From Bacillota bacterium (GTDB lineage: Bacteria; Bacillota; Clostridia; Lachnospirales; Cellulosilyticaceae), in contig JAEYNQ010000282.1 in NCBI GenBank assembly GCA_023412455.1, forward strand, positions 1-11,959: a stretch of 11,959 nucleotides of DNA, in the 5' to 3' direction. Positions 1 through 9,146 of the stretch are shown piece by piece. The position numbers and the translations under genes are program-made. A model generated the notes under the pieces. It saw only the letters and a program-made list of their open reading frames with translations, ran no database searches and was not told the origin of the DNA. Position 1 is the stretch's first letter. Each line of letters opens with the position of its first letter.

Positions 1-43
1 ATTGTAAAAGTTTAGTCACTTATACAATAACAAGGTTTAATGG

Positions 44-688
44 TTGTTAACAAGTGTCTCTTTTATTATGCCATCAGATATGCATTTTTACGCTGCAACT
101 TTCTGCATTTTTATTATGCCACAAACACCCATTAGTGTAGATCGAAAATTTGGTGGGAATATCACCTTTGTTTCTAATAACTTTATTCAACCGAGAGGAT
201 TTGAGCCACATGTTACTTTAATTGATGAAAAAGGCATAGTAATATCACAAGGTGTGCATACTGTATTACCTCCTGCTGGACACCTTAAGGCCTCTAGCAA
301 CTTTAAAGCCACAATATATCATAAGAAATCTGGACAACTATTTATAACATATCAACTACATTCAATAAATCATGTTAGTATAGTTGATATTACATTTGGA
401 GATGAATTATTTTTATATTCAGGAAATATCCAGATGGGTTATTGGGGCTTTACCAAAGAAATGCCTCTTGAAACACATATGTCAGACAGCAAACTGTATC
501 TTTTGTTATCTAAAGGGGTTTTACCCAAAATAAGTACACCTATATGGGTTAGAAGTATCCTATCTGATTTTAAAGAGCATCCAAAAAGTATGCAAATTAT
601 AAAAAGCTACATTATCGAAGGGACTATTCCAATAGGCTCACTAAAAGTACTAAATAACTATTTATCAAATAAAAGGAGGACAAGGTAA
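44..688 (+). CDS. Unrecognised small beta-rich protein, first gene of the helicase operon; start uncertain
   Basis: I do not recognise this family. The frame is closed by TAA at 38-40, so the gene must start inside the window. Candidates are TTG at 44 and ATG at 68, 80 or 116, giving 214 to 190 residues. None has a convincing Shine-Dalgarno site; the best is a weak AAGG at 33-36 before the TTG. The stretch before ATG 116 is repetitive and unlike the rest, so 116 is plausible and the first 24 codons may not be translated. The body up to about residue 130 alternates hydrophobic and polar residues, suggesting a beta-sandwich fold; the C-terminal part looks helical and ends in a basic tail (KRRTR). 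There is no signal peptide, membrane span or catalytic motif. It overlaps the next gene by 1 nt, which ties it to the operon. It could be the C-terminal remnant of a longer protein such as a DruB-like subunit; that is conjecture. Confidence 0.6.
   Translation: MLTSVSFIMPSDMHFYAATFCIFIMPQTPISVDRKFGGNITFVSNNFIQPRGFEPHVTLIDEKGIVISQGVHTVLPPAGHLKASSNFKATIYHKKSGQLFITYQLHSINHVSIVDITFGDELFLYSGNIQMGYWGFTKEMPLETHMSDSKLYLLLSKGVLPKISTPIWVRSILSDFKEHPKSMQIIKSYIIEGTIPIGSLKVLNNYLSNKRRTR
61..121 (+). repeat. Short direct repeats at the 5' end of the first gene
   Basis: The 13-mer TTTTATTATGCCA occurs at 61-73 and again at 109-121, a 48 bp (16 codon) period. Between them TGCATTTTTA occurs at 81-90 and 104-113. 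Both 13-mers contain an in-frame ATG (68 and 116), so the repeat duplicates a possible start codon. A second frame is open from ATG 40 to TAG 133-135. The pattern could come from slippage or a small duplication at a damaged gene start. Confidence 0.5.
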
Positions 689-2802
689 TGGAAACTAGAT
701 ATTCATTATGTATTAGTTACCCTAATTATAAGGATACAAGCAAGTATATAACATTTCGTATTGCAGATTTATATCAAAATCAATTTGTGAAAGCAGTATA
801 TCCCACTCAGTATGAATCACAAAAGATTGAAGATTATCATCCTAAGCATATAGGGTTTAAACATCATGAAGTATCTAGCATAGGTGTACAAGTAAGAGAA
901 TGGTGGATAGATTCCTATCCACGAACAGCTTCAAAAATTGATAATACGCCTTTTTATGAGGTTATCTTTTTAGAAGAATTAGATTTATGTATTATAAATG
1001 ATTCAAAAGTTATTCAAGATATATTAAATAAAGGTTTTGTAATGTCAGAAGGCATTTCAGATAATTTATTACTTGTAATAGGTAGTACTGAAGATGAGTA
1101 TATAGTTTTAGAATGTAGTAAGAGAAATTTCCAAAATATTAATCACATTTATAAACTACCAGCTAATACTGCTGATATGATTCATACACAGCATTATTTT
1201 AAAATGAATTTAATTAAGAAAAGTGATGTACTAGATACAGCTGATGTAAACATTAGTATATCGTTTACGGAAAAAGCTAAAACAAGATTTTTTTATTGTT
1301 TTACATACTTGCCACCTACAAAAGAAAAGTTTTATTTAAGAGATATCAGTGAATATATACCTTTGTTCTTAAATAGATATATCAAACAACAAAAGGCAGT
1401 ACTTAGCTATTCTAATGGTGAAATCAAAAGTATACTTAATCTCATTCATGGAGCTTTAACCGATCAAATAGCAATTAAAGAATTTTTTAGTGTTACTGGA
1501 TATAGCTTTGATCATATAATTAAATCACTTGAAAACTGCCAAAAAGATATTAGCAATTACTTTATTACAAATCAAGACATCAATGTTGTGATAGAAAGTT
1601 ATCTATATCATTCGGAAGAAGTATACTCAAAATGTCTAGAAACAGTAAAATCTCTATGGTTTTCGCAAAAAAGTTTAGAGAGAGATACCTTAAATATAGC
1701 TATTGATACAGCAAAAACAAAAGTATCACAACTACAAACTGAAACCTTAAGTTTACTAAAAAAGAAACAAGATTTGAGCAGGCAGATTGATACACTAGAT
1801 ACAAATCTAGAGGTATTATTAAAACAACAACAACAACTTAAAATTGAGATTGCTCAAGAACTTAAGGACTTTGAAAGCAATATTGTTAAACAAATATCAA
1901 CATCTGCCTTATTTAAAACGCTTAACTCGACGTTTTCATATAAGAATGATGCTACCAAGGCATCTTCCAATATTATAATAAATAATGCTCAAAATCCAAC
2001 TTTACTTAGTACACCTGATGTACTCGATAGCCTAGAAGTATTACTAGAAGACTTATCTGACAACTTCCAGGCAATAGGTATTCAATCGGAGTATTCTTTT
2101 GAAGTTGCTCAAGCATTAATTGCTACTCTGTATACACATATGGGAATCGTTGTACCTGCATACTTTGCAAGAAATTTTGCCAATGCGGCCTCTGCTGTAA
2201 TTGAAGCAAGTTCTAGTCAAGTTATTACCTTGCCTAGTGGTTACAATGATTTATTAGAACTTACTAAACTTATTAAAGAGTCAACTGCAAAAGTTATCTT
2301 AATAGAAAATGCATTAGACAGCTTAACAGAAAATCTATGTGTTTCTCTTGTAAGAGATTGCACTGACAAGGTGCTTATTTTTGCCTTAAATGATTCTGAG
2401 AATATATCTATTCTAAACAGAGGTTTTTGGAATTTCCTTCGTTATTTTAATTTAGAAGAAATTATTAATTATCCAAAGCAGGATGAGCTCTTATATAGCA
2501 AATTTTCTATCTGTGATTTTGAGGTTATTATTAGTGAAAAAGCAATTAGCTCTGTAGCAAAAGATGTTTCTATTCTATGTAGAGACTTAAATATTTCAAA
2601 AATACATAGACTCAGATATGCAGAGATTATGTGTATTTGTCATGAATATTTTAATGCCTCAAATATTAATACTATTCTCTTGTTAGAGTTAATAGCTCTT
2701 TGTAGCCAATCCGAAAAAGAGGATATTCTTTCTATTAATCTTTCTCCACTATTAGAAGATCGTCAACAGCAACTTTTACATACCTTGATGAAAGGAGCTT
2801 AA
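688..2802 (+). CDS. Unrecognised 704 aa coiled-coil protein, possible degenerate AAA-type ATPase domain
   Basis: The start ATG follows AGGAGG (674-679) with 8 nt spacing, inside the end of the previous gene. Residues 1-330 form an unrecognised mixed alpha/beta region. Residues about 335-400 are a clear coiled coil, rich in Leu, Lys, Gln and Glu, with a run of four Gln. After a Ser/Asn-rich linker, residues about 450-700 look like a helical and Rossmann-like module: G486-x3-P490 where a P-loop might sit, LPSGYND (515-521), a hydrophobic strand ending in E540 (VILIEN), and another strand ending in N568-D569 (LIFALND). The spacing recalls Walker A, Walker B and sensor 1 of McrB-like AAA+ proteins, but no GKS/GKT lysine exists, so ATP hydrolysis is unlikely if the resemblance is real. 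The size and position two genes before the giant helicase resemble DruC of type I Druantia. Role inferred from context: structural or scaffold subunit of a defence complex. Confidence 0.85.
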   Translation: METRYSLCISYPNYKDTSKYITFRIADLYQNQFVKAVYPTQYESQKIEDYHPKHIGFKHHEVSSIGVQVREWWIDSYPRTASKIDNTPFYEVIFLEELDLCIINDSKVIQDILNKGFVMSEGISDNLLLVIGSTEDEYIVLECSKRNFQNINHIYKLPANTADMIHTQHYFKMNLIKKSDVLDTADVNISISFTEKAKTRFFYCFTYLPPTKEKFYLRDISEYIPLFLNRYIKQQKAVLSYSNGEIKSILNLIHGALTDQIAIKEFFSVTGYSFDHIIKSLENCQKDISNYFITNQDINVVIESYLYHSEEVYSKCLETVKSLWFSQKSLERDTLNIAIDTAKTKVSQLQTETLSLLKKKQDLSRQIDTLDTNLEVLLKQQQQLKIEIAQELKDFESNIVKQISTSALFKTLNSTFSYKNDATKASSNIIINNAQNPTLLSTPDVLDSLEVLLEDLSDNFQAIGIQSEYSFEVAQALIATLYTHMGIVVPAYFARNFANAASAVIEASSSQVITLPSGYNDLLELTKLIKESTAKVILIENALDSLTENLCVSLVRDCTDKVLIFALNDSENISILNRGFWNFLRYFNLEEIINYPKQDELLYSKFSICDFEVIISEKAISSVAKDVSILCRDLNISKIHRLRYAEIMCICHEYFNASNINTILLLELIALCSQSEKEDILSINLSPLLEDRQQQLLHTLMKGA

Positions 2803-2803
2803 T

Positions 2804-3856
2804 ATGAGTGCTCTAGATATTTTAAATGCTATACAAAAAGATTTAAAGTTAAAATCTTACTCACATGAAGAAATAGGGCATTATCAAGCAAGAATTATTT
2901 ATTCTGCTATGTCCTTTTGGTTAAAAATGATTACATTAGATACGTCATTTGATGAGCAAATAGCTACTAGTAGTATAAGTAAAATACACCTCACAACACG
3001 TGGATCTAGGATTTTACAAGAGTTTTTAAGTATTTATCCTTTAGCCCAAGCTTGGTACCAACCACTCAACGAAAACAATTCACCTATACAAATAATTATT
3101 AAAAGATTAGTAGAGTGTGGGCACCTATTAGATATAGAAAAAAATTATTATATCGGATTACCTGCATATAAAGAGATACCTATTGGAAATCAATTACAAT
3201 ATACTGAAGGGTTAAGAGGTCATTTTAAGCATGGCTATTCCTCAGGGCTATCGTGGCTAATATATACCCCTCATATAACTTTAACATCATATGATGAGCT
3301 TCCTTATTTTTTTAGAACTTCGGATGCTGTGGAGTATACAGATAATTTTTACGGTGAACTCCGTTGGCATGAAACAACTTGTAAGAATGACAACCAATAT
3401 TTTGATGTCACCTGCTCCAAAAACTTATCAGCCTGTTGGAAAAATACACCTAACGTAAAAGATGGTGATGTTACCCTAGGTAGACATTACATCGAGCAAA
3501 CCCAAGGCTATAATTATTTTGCTGTAAAACGTATGGGTAATAGCGTATATACCTCCCCTTTGGCACCTTATTTTAAAGACCATTTAGAAGTTCGAAGAAT
3601 TCTTTATGGACTTCGAGCTAAGGCTAATAATCCTGTAAATATGAAAATAACTATATATTCAACTAATGATTTATTTGAAATTAAATTATATTCAAAGTTA
3701 CCTAAAAAAGAAGAGTCTATTTTATTAGCATTAGGATGGCCTAAAACAAATATCACTGATTTAAACACCTTACTATTTGACAAAAGTTTATTAGACTATA
3801 TAGGTTATCTATTTATAAATCTACACATTAAAATAGAGGAGGATACTTATGAGTAA
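2804..3856 (+). CDS. Unrecognised 350 aa protein, possible winged-helix segment; DruD-position gene
   Basis: The ATG follows AGGAG (2793-2797) with 6 nt spacing and begins 1 nt after the previous stop, so the gene is probably translated by coupling. I do not recognise the family. The N-terminal 130 residues are mostly helical; residues about 60-125 could form a winged helix, with a recognition-like helix near 93-106 (SPIQIIIKRLVECG) and a short beta-wing after it (NYYIGLP). The C-terminal two thirds are mixed alpha/beta, with many aromatic residues and scattered Cys and His but no zinc or nuclease motif that I can defend. There are no membrane spans or signal peptide. Its last 8 nt overlap the helicase gene, so the two products are likely made together. 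Size and position immediately before the helicase match DruD of type I Druantia, but the homology is untested. A DNA-binding adaptor for the helicase is the most natural guess. Confidence 0.83.
   Translation: MSALDILNAIQKDLKLKSYSHEEIGHYQARIIYSAMSFWLKMITLDTSFDEQIATSSISKIHLTTRGSRILQEFLSIYPLAQAWYQPLNENNSPIQIIIKRLVECGHLLDIEKNYYIGLPAYKEIPIGNQLQYTEGLRGHFKHGYSSGLSWLIYTPHITLTSYDELPYFFRTSDAVEYTDNFYGELRWHETTCKNDNQYFDVTCSKNLSACWKNTPNVKDGDVTLGRHYIEQTQGYNYFAVKRMGNSVYTSPLAPYFKDHLEVRRILYGLRAKANNPVNMKITIYSTNDLFEIKLYSKLPKKEESILLALGWPKTNITDLNTLLFDKSLLDYIGYLFINLHIKIEEDTYE
3837..3842 (+). promoter_or_regulatory. Ribosome binding site of the giant helicase inside the upstream gene
   Basis: A perfect AGGAGG lies 6 nt before the ATG at 3849, within the last codons of the 350 aa gene. 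It fixes the helicase start and implies translational coupling through the 8 nt overlap. Confidence 0.85.
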
Positions 3857-6800
3857 GTATGATTTACAGAGCATACATGAGGCACTGAAAAGTAAAATTG
3901 TTGAATATGTGAAAACAGTTTATCTAGGTAAAAATAGTGCACTAAGAGCTGCATGTCAAGAAGAATTAGAAAATACCTATACCTTATATCAAGCCCCTTA
4001 CATAGAAGCTAATCCAGCATATAAGGTTATGTATGATGGTATTAATAACAGTCCCTATATACCTCAACATGTTAAGGAAATCTTATTATCTTTAAGTAAG
4101 CAAAATCTTGGGGTGTATAAAAATCCTTATTCTCATCAAATCAAAGCACTTGAAACATTTTATCAAGATAAGGATTTATTTGTAGCAACAGGAACCGGTT
4201 CAGGTAAAACTGAATGTTTTATGTGGCCCATGATAAGTAATTTGATTAAAGAGGCATGTGAAGATAAAATAAGTTGGGAACAACGGGGAATTCGTACGAT
4301 TATTTTATATCCTATGAATGCATTAGTATCAGATCAAGTAGGTCGCTTGCGTAAAATGATTGGAGATCCTGACGGAAAATTTAAGGAGGTCTTTGACGAT
4401 CAAACTCAGAATCAATCTATACGTATTCCACAGTTTGGAATGTATACAGGGCGGACACCCTATCCTGGTTCAAAAGACATTGAAGAAGATAAAAAATTGG
4501 CAGATACTTTAGAAAAAGATTTGTTAGTACATAAAAGAAATGCAGAAAGTGAAGATGGATCCATTCCATTACATAAAAGAGAGGTTTATAAGAACATTGT
4601 ATCGTTAGGGAAATATCCTGCTAAAGTTAACCTAGAAGAATATGTTTCACATTTAAGAGAGGGTAAGCATTATATACATCCTAATGATGCAGAACTTATA
4701 ACGAGACAAGAAATCCAACAACTATGTCCAGATATACTGATTACTAACTACTCAATGCTAGAGTATATGCTTATACGACAGATTGAACAACCTCTATGGG
4801 AGGAAACAAAAAAATGGCTTAATATCTCTAAGAATAATAAGCTTTTATTTATTATTGATGAGGCTCATATGTACAGAGGTGCTTCCGGTGGAGAGGTAGC
4901 ATTACTTATTCGACGCTTAATGCATAAGTTAAATATCGATAGGAGTAAAATACAATTTATTCTTACTAGTGCCAGCGTACCACCAAATAGTAGCGAAATT
5001 GTTAATATCTTTGCATGTAATCTTACTGGTCAAGAAGTTGAAAATAGTAAGTTTGAATTAATTGAAGGAGAACAAGAAAAGTTACATTTTGAAGAGAGTA
5101 TAGATGTTTCTGCAACACTGCTACAAGATTTTGATTCTGATGCTTTACATCAAGAGGAACGTATAAAACTTGAAGCTATTAAAAAATTTGGGATGTTAGC
5201 TAAGTTAGATGTAGATATATGTGACTTTTCATCAATGGAAGTTGTGGAGTATTGGCTTTATGAACAACTTTCAAAATCAGCTCCGATGCTAAGAATTATG
5301 AAAAAATGTCGTGGCAATGCTACAAAATTAGATGACTTAGCTAAAAGTGCTTTCCCTAATAATGAAATAAATATTGCAAAAAAAGCAACAGAAGTATTTC
5401 TGTCTGTTGCACCTCTAGCCAAAAATAAAGATAATCAAGTACTTTTTCCTTCAAGATTACACATGATGTTTAGTGGTATACCTGGTATTTATGCATGTTC
5501 AAACCCAAATTGTACAGAGAAGTCTCATGTTGAGTTAGGTATAGGGAAAGTTTATTTATCTAAAGCTCGAGATGTATGTAGGTGTGGAGGTAAGATTTAT
5601 GAATTAGTTAATGAAAGATCTTGTGGAGCACTATTCTTACGAGGATATATTAGCACACTAGAAAAAAACTACGAATTTGTATGGAACAAAAAAGGAGCAC
5701 AACAAGAATCAACACTTAAAGAAGTACATTTTTACATTGTTCCCAGTGATGGTACATACAACAACACTACCGCTCCTAAATATGTCAAATTTGCCTGGTT
5801 AAATAGTATTACTGGAAGGTTATATAAAAGCATTGGAGATAATGATAGTAGACAGTTTATTCGAGTTGCTTATTGTGAAAAAGATGAAGATTTATGGACA
5901 TTCCCAAGTTGTCCTAAATGTAAAAAAAATAGAATGAGAGCTACAGATTTTTCTACAAAAGGTAATGAGCCTTTCTTCAATCTTATATCTGAGCAGCTCT
6001 ATATTCAACCACCCATAATTCAGGATCCAACAATGTTAGAGAACAATCCTAATGCAGGCAGAAAAGTGCTACTGTTCTCAGATAGTCGTCAACGTGCTGC
6101 CGTTCTAGCAAAAGACCTTACTCGTGCTGCCGATGATGATGCAATGAAAAAAGCTTTATCCGTGGCTGCTATACGATTACAGGAATGGGCTGAGAAAAAT
6201 AAAAAAGAGCCCAAATTAGATCTTTTATATATTGTATTTTTACAGGTTGCATTAGAAAACAATTTAAAATTCTTTTATGGCGAAGGAGAAGATGAACTTA
6301 ACCTTGCATTAGCGAAAATGAAAAGTCGTTGTGAACGCTTAATAAAAAGAGGCAGACCTATTGAATATGATAGTATTCGGGCTTTGTTTAACTCTATTCC
6401 TGATTTATATAATGAACAACTACTAAAACAACTATGTAGTAACTTTAGATCTCTTTCAGATATTGGTATTTGTTGGGTTGAACCATGTAATGCTCAACTC
6501 TTAGAAGATGTTGAAGACAACTTCACTGATAATAATATTAATATGACTATGGAAGAGTTCATTAAACTATTTTCAGCGTGGGCTCGAGAGGTTATGACAG
6601 ATTCATATTGCCTAGGAAGTACAATAAGTGATGACATTAGAGAGAATATTACTGATATTAGTAGATTCGGAATTGAGATAAATGAAGAAATACCATTAAA
6701 ATTCAAGAAATTATTATACGATAAAGGCTATACAGATTCAGAAATCAAGACTATCCATGCAAGTCTTTTGTTATTTACTGAGCAAAGAGCTAACACTACT

Positions 6801-9146
6801 AGCCTTTATTTAAATCTTCAAGTAATTACTTTAAAGTGTGATATTGAGCATGAATGGTATAGTTGTCCACGATGTGAAGGTATATTTCCCTATACTTTAT
6901 GGGGAAAATGCTCTCATTGTATGATAGGAATTCCTAAAATAATGACATCTATAGATTTTGAAGGAATTAATTTCTGGAGACTCCCTGTTGTAAATACACT
7001 TAATGGAGACACCCATTCATTAATGACACGTATTAATACTGAAGAACATACTGCACAATTATCACATAAAGATCAAAGGCAAAAATTATGGTCAACAACA
7101 GAAGACTATGAGATGAGATTTCAAAATGTGTATATAGATAATGATAAGCCTGTAGATGTATTAAGCTGTACAACTACTATGGAAGTCGGGATAGACATTG
7201 GTTCATTAACAGCTGTTGGATTAAGAAATATTCCCCCTATGCGTGAAAATTATCAACAACGTGCTGGTAGAACAGGGCGACGAAGTTCATCTATATCTAC
7301 TATAGTTACATTTACGGATAATGGCCCTCATGATAGATATTATTTTAACCATCCAGAAAAAATTATTTCTGGATCTCCGCGTAACCCCTGGATAGATATA
7401 AATAACACAAAACTTATTTATAGGCATTTAAATGTAATACATTTAGGTGAGTTTTTAGCTGGAACAGACATGGGTATTGAGAAAATTAGTATCGAAGAAT
7501 TTTACATCATCTATTATGCTAAGTTCAAAGAATATTTATCCCAGATTAACTTATCTGAAGAAACGATTAAGAGATTGATTCCAGTCAATATGTCAGGCGT
7601 GCTTCTTGATTATAAAGAACATTTGATAGGGGCCCTAGATTCCCTCTACAAGAAGTTTAAGTCATTTCCTGAAAACTACTGCGATGATAATGGAAACAAA
7701 AAAATACTATTAGATGTTTTATTGGAAGAGGGAGTATTTCCAACATATTCTTTTCCTAGAAACGTTGCTGGATTTTATATTGAAGATACTAAGGGAGAAA
7801 AAATAGAGCAGAAGCCCGAAAGAGCATTGGATGTAGCTATTAGTGAGTATGCCCCTGGTAGGACTATTGTTGTTAATAAAAAAACATATAAATCAGCAGG
7901 CATATATTCTTTTCATTCTAAGTTTAAATCTGGATATTTTGATAAGCCGGCTAGACCTTATTTTGAAAGTAATGACTATACCAAAACGTTATATTATTGT
8001 AGGAATACTGGATGTAATTGGTTTGGATTAACCCCACCTTCACATAGTAAATGTCCATTCTGCGAAGGAACTGCCATTGGTGAACATACAATGTTAAAAC
8101 CTTGGGGATTTGCATCTCAAAATGGTATAGCTGTAAGAGAAGTTCAGGCTAATACCGAATTAACATATGCTGAAAGTCCATGTTATTCCGCAACACCACA
8201 AGAAAATGAAATGATTAAATCTATTAAGTATATCAATATACGATATGCTAAAAAGGGGAATCAACCTTTAATTATATTAAATAAGGGTAATAATTCCAAC
8301 GGATTTACCATATGCAAAGATTGTGGAGCTATTGTACCAGGTAATGATGAGAAGGATTTAAGGAAAATTGGAAAGCCATTCAATCATCCCCGAACTTCCA
8401 AATCATGTAGACATTATGATAAACAAAATGTTTATCTAGGTCATGACTTTTTTACAGATATGGTATTTTTTGAAATAGCTATAGACCCTAATTTAGTCAA
8501 TACCGATTATGATGGTTATTGGATTGATACTGCAGTACTTACATTAGCTGAATCAATGGTTTTAGCAGCAGGGCGTATGCTAGATATTGAATTTAATGAC
8601 CTCAAAAGTGGATATCGAATTAGATACACTAAAGATAAAGTATTTGCAGATATCTTTTTATTTGATAGTCTATCCAGTGGGGCTGGATATAGTGCTTCTC
8701 TAGTTGATAGAATAGATGAACTTTTTGACAAGACAAGAGAAATTTTAACAGAGTGCCCAACTCAATGTACTAGCTCATGCCATAATTGCCTTAATCACTT
8801 TTGGAATCAACGTATTCAAGGTAAACTAAATAGACATAAAGCATTGGAGTTACTAGAGTGGGCTCATACGGGTTATTTACCAAAACCTATAAGTTTAATT
8901 GAACAACAACTTCTTCTCAGACCATTAGCTGAATTAGTATACACAGAATCACCTTATAGTATTCTGACAGATGCCAACACTATATATTTTTCAACTGAAT
9001 CAATGAAAAAGGCCATTTATATTTATCCAATTATGTGGAGTCAAAAAGATATAAGAATACCAGTTGATGCAATAGCTATACCTGACCGTTTTATTTCAGA
9101 TGCCTTACCAAAGGCTTATTCAATGCTAATCAAAGGGATTCTATAA
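3849..9146 (+). CDS. DruE-like giant SF2 DEAD/DEAH-box helicase with C-terminal DUF1998 (MZB) domain
   Basis: This is an ATP-dependent nucleic-acid helicase or translocase of 1765 residues. N-terminal RecA-like domain: H96-Q97 before the P-loop GTGSGKTE (115-122, K120), YPMNAL (154-159), TNYSMLEY (299-306), DEAH (337-340) and motif III as SAS (374-376). Second domain, after a long insertion: FSDSRQR (743-749), EVGIDIG (1112-1118) and QRAGRTGRR (1137-1145). Cysteine pairs that could bind zinc lie at 550/555/577/579, 688/691, 1006/1009/1021/1024, 1384/1389/1402/1405 and 1489/1492. The C-terminus has GHDFFTD, then DSLSSGAGY (1606-1614) and Cys 1636, 1640, 1644 and 1647, the pattern of DUF1998/MZB as in MrfA-type helicases. 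Every catalytic motif is intact. Large helicases of this build occur as DruE in Druantia; DISARM DrmA/DrmB are an alternative, but there DUF1998 sits on a separate protein. Last gene of the operon, with no terminator immediately after its stop. Confidence 0.95.
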   Translation: MSKYDLQSIHEALKSKIVEYVKTVYLGKNSALRAACQEELENTYTLYQAPYIEANPAYKVMYDGINNSPYIPQHVKEILLSLSKQNLGVYKNPYSHQIKALETFYQDKDLFVATGTGSGKTECFMWPMISNLIKEACEDKISWEQRGIRTIILYPMNALVSDQVGRLRKMIGDPDGKFKEVFDDQTQNQSIRIPQFGMYTGRTPYPGSKDIEEDKKLADTLEKDLLVHKRNAESEDGSIPLHKREVYKNIVSLGKYPAKVNLEEYVSHLREGKHYIHPNDAELITRQEIQQLCPDILITNYSMLEYMLIRQIEQPLWEETKKWLNISKNNKLLFIIDEAHMYRGASGGEVALLIRRLMHKLNIDRSKIQFILTSASVPPNSSEIVNIFACNLTGQEVENSKFELIEGEQEKLHFEESIDVSATLLQDFDSDALHQEERIKLEAIKKFGMLAKLDVDICDFSSMEVVEYWLYEQLSKSAPMLRIMKKCRGNATKLDDLAKSAFPNNEINIAKKATEVFLSVAPLAKNKDNQVLFPSRLHMMFSGIPGIYACSNPNCTEKSHVELGIGKVYLSKARDVCRCGGKIYELVNERSCGALFLRGYISTLEKNYEFVWNKKGAQQESTLKEVHFYIVPSDGTYNNTTAPKYVKFAWLNSITGRLYKSIGDNDSRQFIRVAYCEKDEDLWTFPSCPKCKKNRMRATDFSTKGNEPFFNLISEQLYIQPPIIQDPTMLENNPNAGRKVLLFSDSRQRAAVLAKDLTRAADDDAMKKALSVAAIRLQEWAEKNKKEPKLDLLYIVFLQVALENNLKFFYGEGEDELNLALAKMKSRCERLIKRGRPIEYDSIRALFNSIPDLYNEQLLKQLCSNFRSLSDIGICWVEPCNAQLLEDVEDNFTDNNINMTMEEFIKLFSAWAREVMTDSYCLGSTISDDIRENITDISRFGIEINEEIPLKFKKLLYDKGYTDSEIKTIHASLLLFTEQRANTTSLYLNLQVITLKCDIEHEWYSCPRCEGIFPYTLWGKCSHCMIGIPKIMTSIDFEGINFWRLPVVNTLNGDTHSLMTRINTEEHTAQLSHKDQRQKLWSTTEDYEMRFQNVYIDNDKPVDVLSCTTTMEVGIDIGSLTAVGLRNIPPMRENYQQRAGRTGRRSSSISTIVTFTDNGPHDRYYFNHPEKIISGSPRNPWIDINNTKLIYRHLNVIHLGEFLAGTDMGIEKISIEEFYIIYYAKFKEYLSQINLSEETIKRLIPVNMSGVLLDYKEHLIGALDSLYKKFKSFPENYCDDNGNKKILLDVLLEEGVFPTYSFPRNVAGFYIEDTKGEKIEQKPERALDVAISEYAPGRTIVVNKKTYKSAGIYSFHSKFKSGYFDKPARPYFESNDYTKTLYYCRNTGCNWFGLTPPSHSKCPFCEGTAIGEHTMLKPWGFASQNGIAVREVQANTELTYAESPCYSATPQENEMIKSIKYINIRYAKKGNQPLIILNKGNNSNGFTICKDCGAIVPGNDEKDLRKIGKPFNHPRTSKSCRHYDKQNVYLGHDFFTDMVFFEIAIDPNLVNTDYDGYWIDTAVLTLAESMVLAAGRMLDIEFNDLKSGYRIRYTKDKVFADIFLFDSLSSGAGYSASLVDRIDELFDKTREILTECPTQCTSSCHNCLNHFWNQRIQGKLNRHKALELLEWAHTGYLPKPISLIEQQLLLRPLAELVYTESPYSILTDANTIYFSTESMKKAIYIYPIMWSQKDIRIPVDAIAIPDRFISDALPKAYSMLIKGIL

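Noticed and set aside
1..43. Promoter before the first gene
   Set aside because: TTGTAA (2-7) and TATACA (21-26) are only 13 bp apart and no better pair is visible, so a promoter cannot be supported; it may lie upstream of the window.
6494..6706. 70-codon open frame on the - strand
   Set aside because: It lies wholly inside the helicase gene, opposite a well-motifed coding frame, has no ribosome binding site and encodes a low-complexity Ser/Leu/Ile product.
7843..8031. 62-codon + strand open frame
   Set aside because: Shifted frame inside the helicase between its motif VI and a zinc cluster; the hydrophobic product is an artefact of AT-rich codons.
8516..8731. 71-codon open frame on the - strand
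   Set aside because: Antisense to the conserved DUF1998 region; no start signal.
3849..9146. Assignment to DISARM (DrmA/DrmB)
   Set aside because: No DrmC-like phospholipase D motif or methyltransferase motif is seen in the neighbours, and the DUF1998-type domain is fused to the helicase rather than carried on a separate protein. It cannot be fully excluded without the flanking sequence.
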